DNA from: Acestrorhynchus altus
Lineage: Eukaryota; Chordata; Actinopteri; Characiformes; Acestrorhynchidae
DNA: 64,000 nt
Direction of reading: 5' to 3'
NCBI GenBank assembly: GCA_034509495.1
Contig: CM067511.1
Span: 24,503,200 to 24,567,199 of the forward strand
This document shows, one piece after another, positions 24,901 through 34,860 of this stretch. A model generated the notes under the pieces. The model ran no database searches. It worked only from the letters and a program-made list of their open reading frames with translations, and was not told the DNA's origin. Position 1 is the first letter of the stretch. Every line of letters starts with the position of its first letter. The position numbers were made by a program, and so were the translations under genes.

Positions 24901-27900
24901 TCATTAAGAAAATATCCTTATCTGGTTTGAAGAATCAAATCAATCAAATCAAATTTTATTTATATAGCGCTTTTTACAACAGGAAGTTGTCACAAAGCAG
25001 CTTTACATAGATCCGGGTCCAAGCCTCAAATGAGCAGCCAGTGGGCAAACAGTGGCAACGAAAAACTCAGACTTGGAGGAAGAAACCTTGAGAGGAACCA
25101 AGGCTCAAGAGAGGAACCCATCTTCCTCTGGTTGACACCGGAGAGCATAAGTAACGGCACAATACATGAGAATCCAAATGCTGCTGGATATATTTTTCAG
25201 AATGTATACCTCAGTACCAAGTTCTCAACATATTACACTTCATCACACAAGACAGAGTATAATTATAAGCCTAAAGGTTCTTGAAAGAGATAGTTCTTCA
25301 GTCTGCATTTGATCACAGCGAGTGACTCGGCTGTTATGACACCCAGGGGAAGTTCGTCTCACCACTTTGGTGCCAGGGGAGAAAACTCTGCATGCCATTC
25401 CATGCATCTTGAAGGATGGTGGGTCAAAGCAAGCTGTACTATAAATTGGTTCTGACCATTGCCATCAATCTGTTCAATAGATCTGATGACCAACATGCCC
25501 TTCACCCCACACAGATATCTCTACAGAATCCTCACTCTAGGAAACTAACAGCATGCTGTCCTCCCCCTCTCCGTCTCTTACACTCACCCCCCCCCCCTTC
25601 TCAACAGCTCTCAGCCACCTCCACTGCTTCATCTGCTAGCAGTTGCTATCTGCCATTCACACACTCCAGCACCTAGCACTCCTGCTCCAGTTTGTCCTTT
25701 ACCCCAACAAGGGTGAGAAATGAGCTAAAGAAAATCAAGACAAGAAAAGCTGTCAGTGCCAGGGACCTCAAGTCACCAACTGGAAAAGATCTTGTGTGGT
25801 ACCTGTACCAAAAAACGCAACACAGTGGCGCTGACTGGAGAGGCTGGTCCTTACCCACCTCTGCCCTTGGTGACCACATCCATGGGCCCCTCTTCAGTTT
25901 CCCTACTGGCTTAGAATCACTGTAGATGACGTACCTAGATGTCACCTATCTTCTACAGAGAGCGCTTTCTTACCTGAAGAAGCCTGGGAACACTTTCCTC
26001 AACTTCGCCAGTGCCTTTAACACCATACACCCTGGGCTGCTGAAGGACAAGCTGGAACATGTCGGTGTGGATGGATCACCTGTCAAAATGGATACTGTAC
26101 TATCTCACCAATCGATCACAATACGTGAGGGCTTTCAGAAAAGGTGTTCACTAAACCAAGGGAGCCTCAAGGAACAGTCCCGACACTGTTCCTCTTCACC
26201 CTGTACTCTGCTGTCTTCATGTACAGCCCACCGAACAGTCACCTCCAGAAGTTCTCTGATGCCTCCGCAATCATCTGCCTCATAACTAAGGATCAGAAAA
26301 CTGATTCAGAACTTTGTGGACTGGTATCTGCAGAACCACCTCCAGATAAAGAGAGGGAAGACTGATGGTGGATTTCCACAGATCCAGACACAACCCTTCA
26401 CCAGTGAACATCCAGGGAATGGACACTGGACTGTTACAATTACCTGGGTGTTCATTTAAACAACAAACTGAACTGGTCAGTAAACATCACTACACTTTAC
26501 AGAAAAGGTCAGAGCAGACTCTAGCTACTGAGGAAACATTTGGAGTGCAGGAAGCACTCCTGAAGACGGTCTTTGACACAGTGATGGCATCTGCCATCTT
26601 TTATGATGGGGTCTGCAGCAGTATTTTGATGGCAGACAGGAAGTGACTGAAAAAACTCATAAAGATGGCTGGTTATCCCCTGGGAAGGTCATTTGACCCA
26701 GTACAGGTGGGAGACAGAAGGATGTTAGCCAAGCTGGCATCCATGGTGGAGAATGAGGTACTTCCTTCCCGCTGGTGCTACAACCAGCACTGCTCCCAGT
26801 AGACCAGAGACACACACACACTCAATCTCCACACATTATAGGACACTTTTTTCAAGATAACAACAATGTGCAATATTTCACCCCTCTCCCCATGCACAAT
26901 TTTATGTAAATAATCTGCAAATAATGTTGTCCAGTTTTTGGATTTAATTATTTACAATGTTTATATTGTATATTGTAAATACACTACACTGTTTATCTAT
27001 TTTTTGTACTGAGTGCCTTACCATCCCTTTGCTGCTGTAATAATGTGAATTGTCCCACTGTGGAACTAATAAAGGGTTATCTTATCTTAAGAACAGAGGG
27101 GCTGGTCCATTTCTGGCTTCGTAGGGCAGGAACATGGGTTTGAATCTGATGTGGGCAGCTACAGGAAGCCAGTGAAGAAGTGAATGCAGCAGAGCAGTTA
27201 CATGGCTGAACTTAGGAACACTGAAGACAGGCAGTGCCACCACATACTGGATCTGATGCAAGAGCCTGATGGTATGTAAGAATTGAGTTTTCTTCCCCAT
27301 CTCATAGGCTGTTCAGTAACTGTACAGAAAGCCTGACAATTATGGTTTATTGAGCAGGAAAAAGGAGAGACCTAACTGTGAAAAAAGGGGCCTGGCTCCA
27401 ACACAAAAGCCAGAGGGTATCAACATGAGATTAGTACTTTACAGTTAAAGAGTTATAGCAGTGTTGTCCTGGAGGCACCCCTACCCTGCCTATTTTGCTC
27501 CCAGCACACCTGATTAGCACAACACTAATCAGCTCATTAACAAGCCCTTCAAAACTTCAGGGGATGTGCTATAGCTAAAATATGCAGGGCAGGGGTGCCT
27601 TCAGGACCAGGGTTGAGAAACACAGGGCTAAACTTGTGCTTTAGCTAAAGAACAGTGGATGTTAACACACAATAACAGCACTTCTAAATGCCTAGAACAT
27701 AGCCGATGTGTGGAACAAGTGGTCTGAGATGTAGTTAGGCCATAATGATGTGTCCGAGTGACAGTCACACTTTGAGGACTTGTTTATTAAACATTCAGGT
27801 GAGATGTGGGGCTTGGGGCAACCTTGCTTTCTGGCTGCTGTAGCTGGACAGTTACCCAAGCGTCTAATGTGGTCAGTGGCAGGTCTTGATCACATGACCA

Positions 27901-28346
27901 CCAGAGTGCAATCCCAACCATACAGCCACACATACAGACTGGATTTCTCAGGATGTGAGACAGTCTGGCTGAACTCATTCGGCCTGATGGCGGGGGCTCG
28001 TGCTATGTAGCTAACACTGCCCTGCAGCGTGTCTCAACCCTGTTGCTGGAGGCACCCCTGCCCTGTTTCAGCACTGCCCTGCAGCAGTAGCGGGGGTTAA
28101 GTATCTGATTGGTTGAATGAAGAGCAGGGAACCGTTAAGAGGTGCAGAGGGGTGCCTCTAGAACCAGGACTGAGAAAGCCTGGCCTAGCAGGCTGTCGAA
28201 CACAGCAGTGAGGGTGGCTGTTGTTTACATGCGCTGCTCTGAGCCCCGGGCTGAAGCGCAGGAGGGTAAATAAATGCAGCGCTGATGTAGGAGACAGAAA
28301 CGTTCAGCCCCCGGTTCTCCTCACCTTTCCGTCTGAAAAACGCCAT
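7229..28346 (-). CDS. akap10: A-kinase anchoring protein 10 (D-AKAP2)
   Basis: Fifteen coding exons join in phase with GT-AG introns to 637 codons plus stop (human about 662): 28325-28346, 23829-23876, 20406-20582, 17308-17868, 16010-16108, 15240-15324, 14867-14990, 14473-14609, 12295-12439, 11372-11542, 10603-10712, 9042-9124, 8282-8334, 8040-8132, 7229-7234. The protein tethers PKA regulatory subunits and has two RGS-type domains. RGS-A starts near residue 85 and is split by a Ser/Pro-rich, poorly conserved linker in exon 4; RGS-B spans roughly residues 331-490. The RI/RII-binding amphipathic helix is around 608-625, with the core Ala-Trp-Lys-Ile-Ala-Lys-Met-Ile-Val. The protein ends Ser-Thr-Lys-Leu, a PDZ ligand known in mammals. 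The start is supported by an in-frame TGA 24 bases upstream and by the MxFFRRK-type beginning. The first exon sits in a CpG-rich region. Confidence 0.96.
8339..8400. repeat. (GA)n microsatellite abutting the akap10 exon 13 acceptor
   Basis: About 31 GA units. On the minus strand this is (TC)n and runs directly into the CACAG acceptor in front of exon 13 (exon start 8334), so the tract is the polypyrimidine tract of that intron. Confidence 0.95.
9740..10122 (+). mobile_element. Tc1-like transposon remnant in an akap10 intron
   Basis: Broken transposase-like text is visible: a GTGTGGGGTGGAGCC / TTTTGGGGTTG block at 9858-9895 and AGGATAATGATCCAAAACAT at 9994-10013, the usual Gln-Asp-Asn-Asp-Pro-Lys-His region of Tc1 transposases. 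The right end at 10085-10122 (CCAAGGGGTGTACAAACATT) looks like a Tc1 terminal repeat. No intact frame remains. Confidence 0.6.
12806..13900. other. akap10 intron 8, no gene recognised
   Basis: Includes a run of about 19 T at 12804-12822 and AT-rich sequence. Open stretches here are short and unlike any protein I know. The intron continues to 14472. Confidence 0.4.
18966..19616 (+). mobile_element. Tc1/mariner-like transposon, 5'-truncated or degraded
   Basis: The right end (19589-19616, TTCCCATACTTTTGGAGGGG then AGTG, followed by TA) matches the common teleost Tc1-like inverted repeat in reverse. Upstream is the typical tail, with GATGTAAATACCTGGAAATA at 19540-19559. Interrupted transposase text runs before that: a Val-Asp-Gly-Arg-Asn helix-turn-helix-like region near 19105 and an Ala-Lys/Asp-Gly-Lys region near 19385. 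Stops and frameshifts show it is dead. The left inverted repeat was not found. Confidence 0.6.
20295..20375. repeat. (TA)n microsatellite just inside an akap10 intron
   Basis: About 40 TA units, beginning 31 bases downstream of the exon 3 donor on the minus strand (exon end 20406). Confidence 0.97.
21868..21953. repeat. (AAT)n microsatellite
   Basis: About 28 AAT/TAA units in akap10 intron 2. The poly-Asn open frame it creates is not a gene. Confidence 0.97.
22117..22392 (+). mobile_element. tRNA-derived SINE
   Basis: The head contains a plausible A box (TGGCCTGGTGGTTAAGGAA, 22127-22145) and a perfect pol III B box (GGTTCGAATCC, 22170-22180), then a non-tRNA body ending near 22390. Copies of the same body at 36487-36690 and 42430-42630 show that it is a dispersed family. 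Confidence 0.75.
22400..23820. other. akap10 intron 2, nothing else recognised
   Basis: AT-rich DNA between the SINE and exon 2 (23829-23876). No coding signal or repeat was identified. Confidence 0.4.
24836..25440 (-). mobile_element. cluster of teleost LINE 3' fragments
   Basis: 24836-24900 holds the block reading TATGGCATTGAGCAGACACT then CTTATCCAGAGGGAC, the reverse of the tail at 5580-5640. 24945-25145 holds a widespread fish repeat (ATTTTATTTATATAGCGC with a later AGAAACCTTGAGAGGAACCA). 25310-25440 reads, on the minus strand, as the same LINE C-terminal region seen at 5300-5400 (GGTGGTGAG / CCATCCTTCAAGATGCATGG). The pieces are nested or adjacent, and all are degraded. Confidence 0.55.
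25540..27090 (+). mobile_element. L2/CR1-like LINE, degraded ORF2 and 3' end
   Basis: Frame-broken reverse transcriptase text is visible: Phe-Leu-Asn-Phe-Ala-Ser-Ala-Phe-Asn-Thr-Ile (the usual DxSSAFNTI block, 25999-26031), a QG-type block near 26155-26185, a position where the YxDD motif has decayed (near 26250), and a thumb region with Asn-Ile-Gln-Gly then Leu-Gly-Val-His-Leu (26390-26460). The 3' end is AATAAAGGGTTATCTTATCTTA at 27068-27089. It lies in akap10 intron 1. The element at 53232-55500 is a second copy of the same family in the opposite direction. Confidence 0.8.
27091..27310 (-). mobile_element. LINE-derived fragment
   Basis: The minus strand has a short frame containing Leu-Leu-His-Trp-Leu-Pro-Val-Ala, and the plus strand reads GGCAGCTACAGGAAGCCAGTGAAG. 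This is the usual C-terminal segment of fish CR1/Rex1-type ORF2 (the HWLPV block). It directly abuts the tail of the LINE at 25540-27090. Confidence 0.5.
27459..27628. mobile_element. MITE with long imperfect inverted repeats (copy 1)
   Basis: The left arm (CCTGGAGGCACCCCTACCCTG) pairs with the right arm (GCAGGGGTGCCTTCAGGACCAGG), and the right arm continues into GGTTGAGAAACACAGGG. The same arms occur at 28025-28182. No clear target-site duplication was found. Confidence 0.6.
28025..28182. mobile_element. MITE with long imperfect inverted repeats (copy 2)
   Basis: Arms of about 35 bases: the left begins CAGCGTGTCTCAACCCTG and continues GGAGGCACCCCT; the right ends AGGGGTGCCTCTAGAACCAG then GAAAGCCTG. 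It is the same family as 27459-27628 and sits just upstream of the akap10 CpG-rich first exon region. Confidence 0.6.
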
Positions 28347-28560
28347 GGTTACTGTCGCTGCCAAGTCTCAGCTCAGCCACAGCATCCCGCACATCCCCGG
28401 CTCCCTTCATCCATAACAGTCGGCTGCAGACAGGGCGCACACTCGCTTATTCCGGCGGCTTTCACACACTGTCAAAGCGGAAAACGTCCCCTTCCTCTCC
28501 TCGCCATATTGTCAATAAAGAGCCTCTCTCTTCCGGAGCTCTGCGGCAGCGACGCTGAGC
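28200..28560 (-). promoter_or_regulatory. akap10: akap10 CpG-rich promoter/5'UTR
   Basis: GC- and CpG-rich stretch around and upstream of the first coding exon (ATG at 28346-28344 on the minus strand). ETS-like CTTCCGG is at 28530-28536. No TATA box was seen. Promoter assignment is from position and base composition. Confidence 0.5.
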
Positions 28561-29610
28561 GGACTTGTGGGAAAACACCCGGCAAATGAAAAGACGTCTG
28601 TTCACCAAGACTTTTAAAGTACAAACGTGAACCGTAAAATGACCGAAACATGTCTGAAAAATAATAGACATTTATACAGGGTAAATGAAGATCTTAAACA
28701 CAAGATCAATGTTGCAGGAAAGAAAACCCGTTGGTGTCCTGCGTTCAACCACTGAGTGGCAGCATTAAACTGCTGCTACACACGAGGCCTTTTCTACTGA
28801 ATGTCACAGTAATCTGGATTTTTCTTTTTGTTTTTAATTTATGTCCATATATGGCTTTGTTTTTTGGCTTGCTTTCAATAAATATAATTCATTAAAAATA
28901 ATTAATGACAATCACCATCTTTTTTGGGAATACGTTGGCATGTCTTGTATTGAATTTTGTCTTATTTTTAATTCATATATTTAATTAAATTACAATCGCA
29001 AACTTTTTTCACAATAATTAGGATTCCGTTTTGTTTTCATTTTCCCTATTTGGATATTTTTTCTTTGCTTTAAATTAAAATAATTCATTAAATTTAATTA
29101 CAATCACCACCTTTTGAAATGCATGCTGGGTACAACCATGAATTAATGTAAATAAATGCTTTTAAAGCAACGCCACAGTCAGCAGGTAGTGTTTAAGCAT
29201 TTATTTTGCAACGCAGTAAAGAGCAGCATAATTCCTATATCTTCATTACCACCAATGTGAGCAGTTGTGACGTTCCAGAATTGAGCATTTCAATCTGAAT
29301 CACTGCTATAATTATGAGCAAATTCATGAAATTATTGCATAAGAAGTATTGTTTGGGTACATTTGGGTATTTTTGAATGTATGCAGATTTACCTAATTAC
29401 ATTTAAATTACATTTCCAACACAAACACATGCATTTAGCTCCTTACACTATAATGTAGTCCTTTATAGAATGTGTTGTAATGATCAAGGGACATCTTTTT
29501 AAAAATATATTTATTTTTCTTCACCAGTTATGTACCTGCACCTTCAAATGAAAAATACTTTTAACGGTTAATCTTATACAGTCACCTTCTTTTTGCACCA
29601 AAAAAAACCC
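28561..29610. other. intergenic, AT-rich, nothing recognised
   Basis: Between the akap10 promoter and the probable 3' end of selenow. Poor in CpG, with imperfect internal similarity (repeated TTAATTACAATCACCA-like words at 28895-28915, 28985-29000 and 29093-29112) suggesting an old tandem duplication. Confidence 0.4.
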
Positions 29611-29614
29611 AAAT

Positions 29615-29890
29615 GCTTTTAGAATTGATATCCTTTTATTATTGCATGGATATTCAAAACATTCCTTGTGCGTTTTCAAAAAGAAAAAAAAAATAGAATA
29701 AAGGTGAACAATATTTGTCCTGAATTCCCTTAACATCATGTAAAACCGTTTCAAATCTAGAGTTTGCCCACTCCGAAAGCCTCCTCCTTGGAAATGCGGG
29801 AAGCATCAAGTAACGTCCGTGCCAAAGACACTTCGGAAGTCACCATCATTGTTGCACTGCCAGAAAGGGTGACGAACGAAGAAGAACAAA
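29615..29890 (-). other. selenow: selenow 3'UTR exon carrying the SECIS
   Basis: On the minus strand a pyrimidine-rich tract and TTGCAG acceptor precede 29890. The exon contains the SECIS-like hairpin (29790-29860) and an AATAAA poly(A) signal at 29635-29640. It would join the donor at 30833, which lies 19 bases after the stop codon. The 3' boundary is inferred from the poly(A) signal. Confidence 0.7.
29790..29860 (-). promoter_or_regulatory. selenow: SECIS element (form 2-like)
   Basis: On the minus strand the SECIS core is present. ATGA is at 29849-29846 and TGA(T) at 29808-29805. Between them an 11-position helix has ten pairs including G-U (GGTGACTTCCG with CGGACGTTACT). The apical part starts with unpaired AA and holds a mini-stem TGTC/GGCA with a TTT loop, as in form 2 SECIS elements. 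A lower stem AGTGC/GCATT flanks the core. The element recruits SBP2 and EEFSEC to recode the in-frame UGA. It was recognised by eye and not by a folding program. Confidence 0.8.
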
Positions 29891-30149
29891 CTGCAAGGTG
29901 CATGAGGAGCCAGGGATGGGAAAAAAAGGAAAGAGCACAAGAAAATAGAAACAAAATTAGTAGTGCATTTGTATCAACAATATAATACAGTGCTGTATTA
30001 TACCTGTACATTGTTACATGTTTGTGAAACAAAATTATTATATATTGCTTAAATTATTATCATTTAGCTTCATTATAATGGAGGCTAAATAGAAAATAGA
30101 GACAGCATATCAGTATGGATGGGTATGAGATAATTATCAGCAGAAAAGG

Positions 30150-30560
30150 CTAATCTAACTGATGAATCTAGGCTTCAAACCAGCACACTCAACTGCTCTC
30201 ATTGCTGTCACTGAAAAACTCCATGCTGCAAGATCAGGTAATTATCATCCTTTATAATTCTCCTTGACCTCTCCTCAGCCTTTGACACAGTAGACCACAA
30301 GATCCTCCTGTCAGTCCTCAGTAGTCTTGGAATCAGCGGTCCTGCATGGCGATGGTTTAAATCCTACCTGGAGGAGCATTCTTACCAGGTAACATGGCAG
30401 GGCACCACATCTGGCAAAGTAATATCCTCTCATGGGTTTTCTTACCACTGCTATGCTGATGACACTCAACTCATTCTCTCTTTCCCACCTTCTAACACCC
30501 AGGTCTCATCTTGGATGGTAGTCCATCAACTTAAAACTCCACCCTATTCCTCTAGTTCTT
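30150..30560 (+). mobile_element. LINE reverse-transcriptase fragment in a selenow intron
   Basis: A plus-strand stretch reads Leu-Asp-Leu-Ser-Ser-Ala-Phe-Asp-Thr-Val-Asp-His at 30268-30300. Then come Trp-Phe-Lys-Ser-Tyr-Leu and, after a gap, Tyr-Ala-Asp-Asp-Thr-Gln-Leu at 30447-30470, which are the RT palm motifs of CR1/L2/Rex1-type LINEs. The piece is internally deleted and dead. It lies in the intron between the selenow stop codon and its SECIS exon. Confidence 0.8.
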
Positions 30561-30851
30561 CACTGGATGCTGCCCACAGGACCCAAAATAAAACACCATC
30601 ACCACTTAATACCTCCTCTGTGGTGGTCCACATTCTTGAATTATAGAACTGCAAAATGCTTCTATATGGCAAGTAGGGCTGATAAAATTGACAGTGAATG
30701 TAGAAACAAGGAGGTGGTCATAAATGTTATGGTTTGATCAGTGTATATTGTGTTGTATTGGTAGTACTGAGAGAAACAGGCACTAGTTTACTATAGCTGT
30801 AAACGTGTTTTTGTCAATTATAAGTCTCTTACCTCCAAGATCAACATGGTC

Positions 30852-33366
30852 TCATTTGCCCATGGACTCCTCAATAGCACTCTTAACCTTGCTCATCTTC
30901 TGTTCAGTGTCCAGAAAGCCATCCCCATTCTGTATAAACAGACGTCAGCCTTTACATAACATGTAAATGACAACTTTAAAGAGCAACTTGATACCATTCA
31001 TCAACAGCACTAATATCCATGGAGGTTGTGAAGAAGGTTTAACACAAAAGGATCCACTTCAAGTACCTCAAAGGATGTAGGTCAGAGGTTCCTACTACTT
31101 TGTAATAGCTAAACGTAAGTGTACCAGCAAAAGACCACCAAAGACCAGATCTTTTATGTCACCCCAAAATACTCCAACCCAAAAATCATGGATAGCTGTA
31201 CCTGCTGGTAAAATAAAATAAATCCAAAATTCATCACCTTCTTTGAGTGCACCAGCTTGCCATTCACCTCCACCTCGAACCACCCCGATGTTGTAGGGGT
31301 GCTCTCACCAGACTGCAAGGAGAAACAGAAATATTGTAATATTTCGTAATAAACTCAACACTCAGATAATTTGGAAACGCACATATTTTTTTCTGTTCTG
31401 GCTTCCGATCTATTTTCTTCCACTAAAACACACCTTCTGAAAATGCTTTGGATGAAACTTTATGGCTCAAGTGTTGTGCATACAGTCTCCCAATCTCTAC
31501 CTTTCATTAAGTACAGAAAACAATACAGTAACACTTACCTACACAGAAATCCAATAGACCATAAACAGATTTTCAAATGTATCCACATAAAACAGAGCTT
31601 CACTAACTGACCAGAAATCAACATTCAGAGAAATGGTTCATTCATGTTTCTTAGCTGATCTAAAAACTTCTGTGTTAATAACTTATACTAGGATAATTAA
31701 CTGACTAGCTAAAAGGCACAAAAAAGAAAACAATACAGTATTTCTTTTGTTGTGTATACAGTAACAATACATGACAGGGAGCTGATGCTACCATGTTTTG
31801 TAGACTGCTCACACAACAAGACAGACAAACTGAAAGCGCTGATTGAGTTACAGAGGGAGTACCACAAACTCAACTCCTCGCTTTCAGATTGTAAGGGGTG
31901 ATGGAGGCACCAAAGAGTAAACCTAGAGGCGGAGGAATTGCAGTGTTTGTAAACATGTGGTGTCATCCAGCCCACATTACTCTGACGCAGCATCATTCTT
32001 TCCCAGATGTTGGAACGTCGGTAGCCATTGTTCTCGTTGTTTACATTACAACAAAAGCTGACGCAGAGGATTTTGTGTACCGCAAAAACGGTACAGAAGG
32101 TCATTTGTACCAACAGCGATCACACTGTACAACACACGGAGCCACAAACAGAACATGGCTGGACATTATTACTACTTCAATCCAATCATTGTACTGACAC
32201 TATATCTGCACATGTACATTACTGACAGACTCACTGAATGGCTGGACAATACTGCTCTTCTATCAATTTCTCTTTGCACAGACAATATTCAGATCTTCTA
32301 TTCATTCTATTCATCTATGCAGACATTTTACCTGTACCAGTTTACATGTACCCAACTGAGTACTGTATTGTCATAATCATTATCTGCATAATGTTTACGT
32401 ATTTACGTATTACATACTTAAGACTCATAATGACACACTTCTGTTCAGTAGTTCAATGGTTTTAGTTTTAGCCATTAGTATTTTAATGTATTTTAATACA
32501 GTAGTGAAAATAAGTATTTAATACACTGCTGACATTTATGACATTGTATTATTTTTTAAATATTTAATTTGCACTTTTGAAGTTTTTAATACAATAGAAA
32601 AACAGAACTTAATATTTGGTACAGAAACCTTTGATTGCATTTACACTTCTCCAGATCTCAGGTTTTGGGGCTGTCACAGGGAAACACTGAGTTTCAGCTC
32701 CCTCCAAAGATGTTCTGTTGGGTCTAGAGACTATCAAAAAAGACCTCTCTTTTCTTTGTAGGTGGGGAAAACTTGCAAAATGGGTAGTGAATAAAATACT
32801 TATTTTCCCCACTGTATATTTATTATGTTTCTTAATAAAGCTTGTGTACTGTGGTCTTTCTGCTCTTGTTATTCATTGTGCTACTGTGATGTTACCTACC
32901 AACCTACCTACCCACCCACCTACAATTGCAATCAGTGGACGAACAGTACTACACCAAAATTATATGGAATTAAATATTAATGAAAATAATAATAAAGTAT
33001 TTTCTTGTAAAAGTTGATATTTAAAAATTTTTGTAGATGTATGTAGCAAAACCTTTTTTGAAACCCACCAAATACTTTACAGACAATTTGACTTTCAGAG
33101 ATGCCTAATGGGGCTGGGCAATATATCAATATTCATTTCAAAATTGGGATACAAACAGAGCAAGATATGGACAAAGGCAATATCGCTTATATTGAGTTTT
33201 AACCTTTTAAAATAACATTAACTTTTATCTGCTCCCTCGTTCTGCTCCGCCCCCTGTTCTTGACTCCTCCTCTACTGTGCTCCCCTCCACCCCATCCACA
33301 CTCTCACTTACACACTATGTAGGGTGCATAAAACCTGTGTATAAAGATCAAAGTAATGAAGATCTA

Positions 33367-33430
<64 letters not shown>

Positions 33431-34642
33431 TATAAATATTGTATAAAAGATGGAAGAAGGATTTAATGGGGTAATTTTTTCACATTGTATTTTTCACGTC
33501 CTTTATTGTATTGCATATCGCTATTCAGCTCAAACATATCAGGACATGATTTTTTTGTCCATATCGCCCCTCCCAAGTGCCTACCTAGCTAACAGTGTCA
33601 GAGACTCTGTTACATGATACATATCACTGCCTGTACAATCCTGAACATGAATAAAAGTAATGCAGATTAAAGGTTGACATCTATGCAGACTCAGACAATA
33701 TTTTGTCCCATAAATTATTGTTATATGTGATATTCTTCATAGTCAAACCATTCCCAATATCTAGATCTGCAACCGTTATTGTGATCATGTCCATTTATTA
33801 CACAATAATTTAATAGTTTAATTACTGTGAAAGGGCTGTGAGAAAGATGGCAATAATTCTGATCCCAGCTTGTCCCTCACCCGTCATTCCCTCTCCCTGG
33901 TTTATTAAATGACAAGTTTGGATCACTTACAATCTCAAGGTCGCCTGGAAATTCATCCTCAAGCAACATCTTGAGCTTGGTGAACTGTAAACCGAAAGGG
34001 AATTCAATCAAATAAACAGTGAGGCAAATAAATGAAAACAGAAATGCAGAAAGAATGTACTGTAATTTGGGCACATGAACCTACGTGGCGTTTGTACCCT
34101 CATCCACCACTGAGGAAAGAAAAAAACACAATGAAAAGAATGAATTTTATTATTGTGTGAGCATCAAATATTACACATCAGAGTTTGATTGAATATTAAA
34201 TCATTAACTTTGACCAATAACAAAATGACACCTAAGTAACAAATGAAAAACACAGACTTCTGCATCAACATGGTGAAAACGCATTTTTGTGGATTCAGTG
34301 CAGGTCAGCCAGTGGTTCACACTGCTGCCAGGCTTTAATCTCACTAGTTCCAGAAAGCACTGGGCTGGGCTGGCATTTCATTTGGGAAAATGCAAACTAT
34401 TGCACATTGGAGAGCAACTAAGACCCATAATACAGAAAAAGACGATGCAGTTTGTTGATGAAACAATGTGCAGACTCACTAACTAAACCATAAACACTCA
34501 ACCCTGCCTTGCCCAGCCAGGAGCTCCAAATCCACAGCTTAAGCTCAGGTCTGACCTGCATCTTAAACACTGATCCGCTTTCCTGTGCTATAAATAACCC
34601 CAGAGAGACCTACCAGTAAATTACGTGTATTTTGACCCCCAT
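30852..34642 (-). CDS. selenow: selenoprotein W
   Basis: Five coding exons in phase: 34614-34642, 34085-34109, 33931-33984, 31238-31312 and 30852-30929, giving 86 residues including selenocysteine. SELENOW is a small thioredoxin-fold redox protein of the Rdx family. The CxxU motif is at residues 10-13 (Cys-Gly-Gly-Sec); the Sec codon TGA is at 34100-34102 and Cys10 is split across intron 1. Later blocks fit the family: Leu-Leu-Glu-Asp-Glu-Phe-Pro, Gly-Trp-Phe-Glu-Val, Lys-Leu-Val-His-Ser-Lys-Lys and Asn-Gly-Asp-Gly. Length equals that of other fish and mammalian SELENOW. The stop is TGA at 30852-30854; exon 5 runs on to a donor at 30833, and a separate 3'UTR exon holds the SECIS. A naive reading would end at the Sec codon. 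ATG 34642 has a strong context (G at -3 and +4); an in-frame ATG at 34783 could add 47 residues. Confidence 0.95.
31890..32075 (+). mobile_element. LINE endonuclease fragment in a selenow intron
   Basis: A short plus-strand frame reads Arg-Gly-Gly-Gly-Ile-Ala-Val-Phe-Val-Asn then Trp-Cys, followed by Asp-Val-Gly-Thr and Val-Val-Tyr-Ile. This is the pattern of the APE-type endonuclease of L2/CR1-like elements (GGG..V.VN..WC ... VYIPP). Only a piece is left. Confidence 0.55.
32499..32814. mobile_element. non-autonomous Tc1-like element
   Basis: Terminal repeats CAGTAGTGAAAATAAGTATT on the left and AATACTTATTTTCCCCACTG on the right, each flanked by TA (32497-32498 and 32815-32816), the usual Tc1 target duplication. 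About 316 bases with no transposase frame. Confidence 0.75.
33370..33434. repeat. (TA)n microsatellite
   Basis: About 30 TA units in a selenow intron, slightly interrupted at the right end. Confidence 0.95.
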
Positions 34643-34860
34643 TTCTGCGGCGGAGACAGTCCTAATCAGGTTCAGACAGTGCGAGCAAGCAGCAGGTCGT
34701 GGGAGGGAGACGAGCGCTGTGGCTGATCTCGGGCTGATTTTCTTGTTTGTTATGAAACACGCGAGGCGGAGCGAAGCCAGCATTTCCACAGGCCAAAGAG
34801 AAGCACAATAACAAGAGGCGCCACTCCGGGCGACTTCCGGAACGCCCGAGAAGCGTCCGC
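34643..34860 (-). promoter_or_regulatory. selenow: selenow CpG-rich 5' region
   Basis: GC- and CpG-rich stretch upstream of the selenow start codon, with an ETS-like CTTCCGG at 34834-34840. The minus strand is open in frame with selenow from an ATG at 34783-34781 to the normal start. The transcription start is unknown. Confidence 0.5.

Noticed and set aside
34100..34102. Premature stop making selenow a pseudogene
   Set aside because: The TGA lies exactly at the Sec position of the CxxU motif and a SECIS-like element is present downstream.
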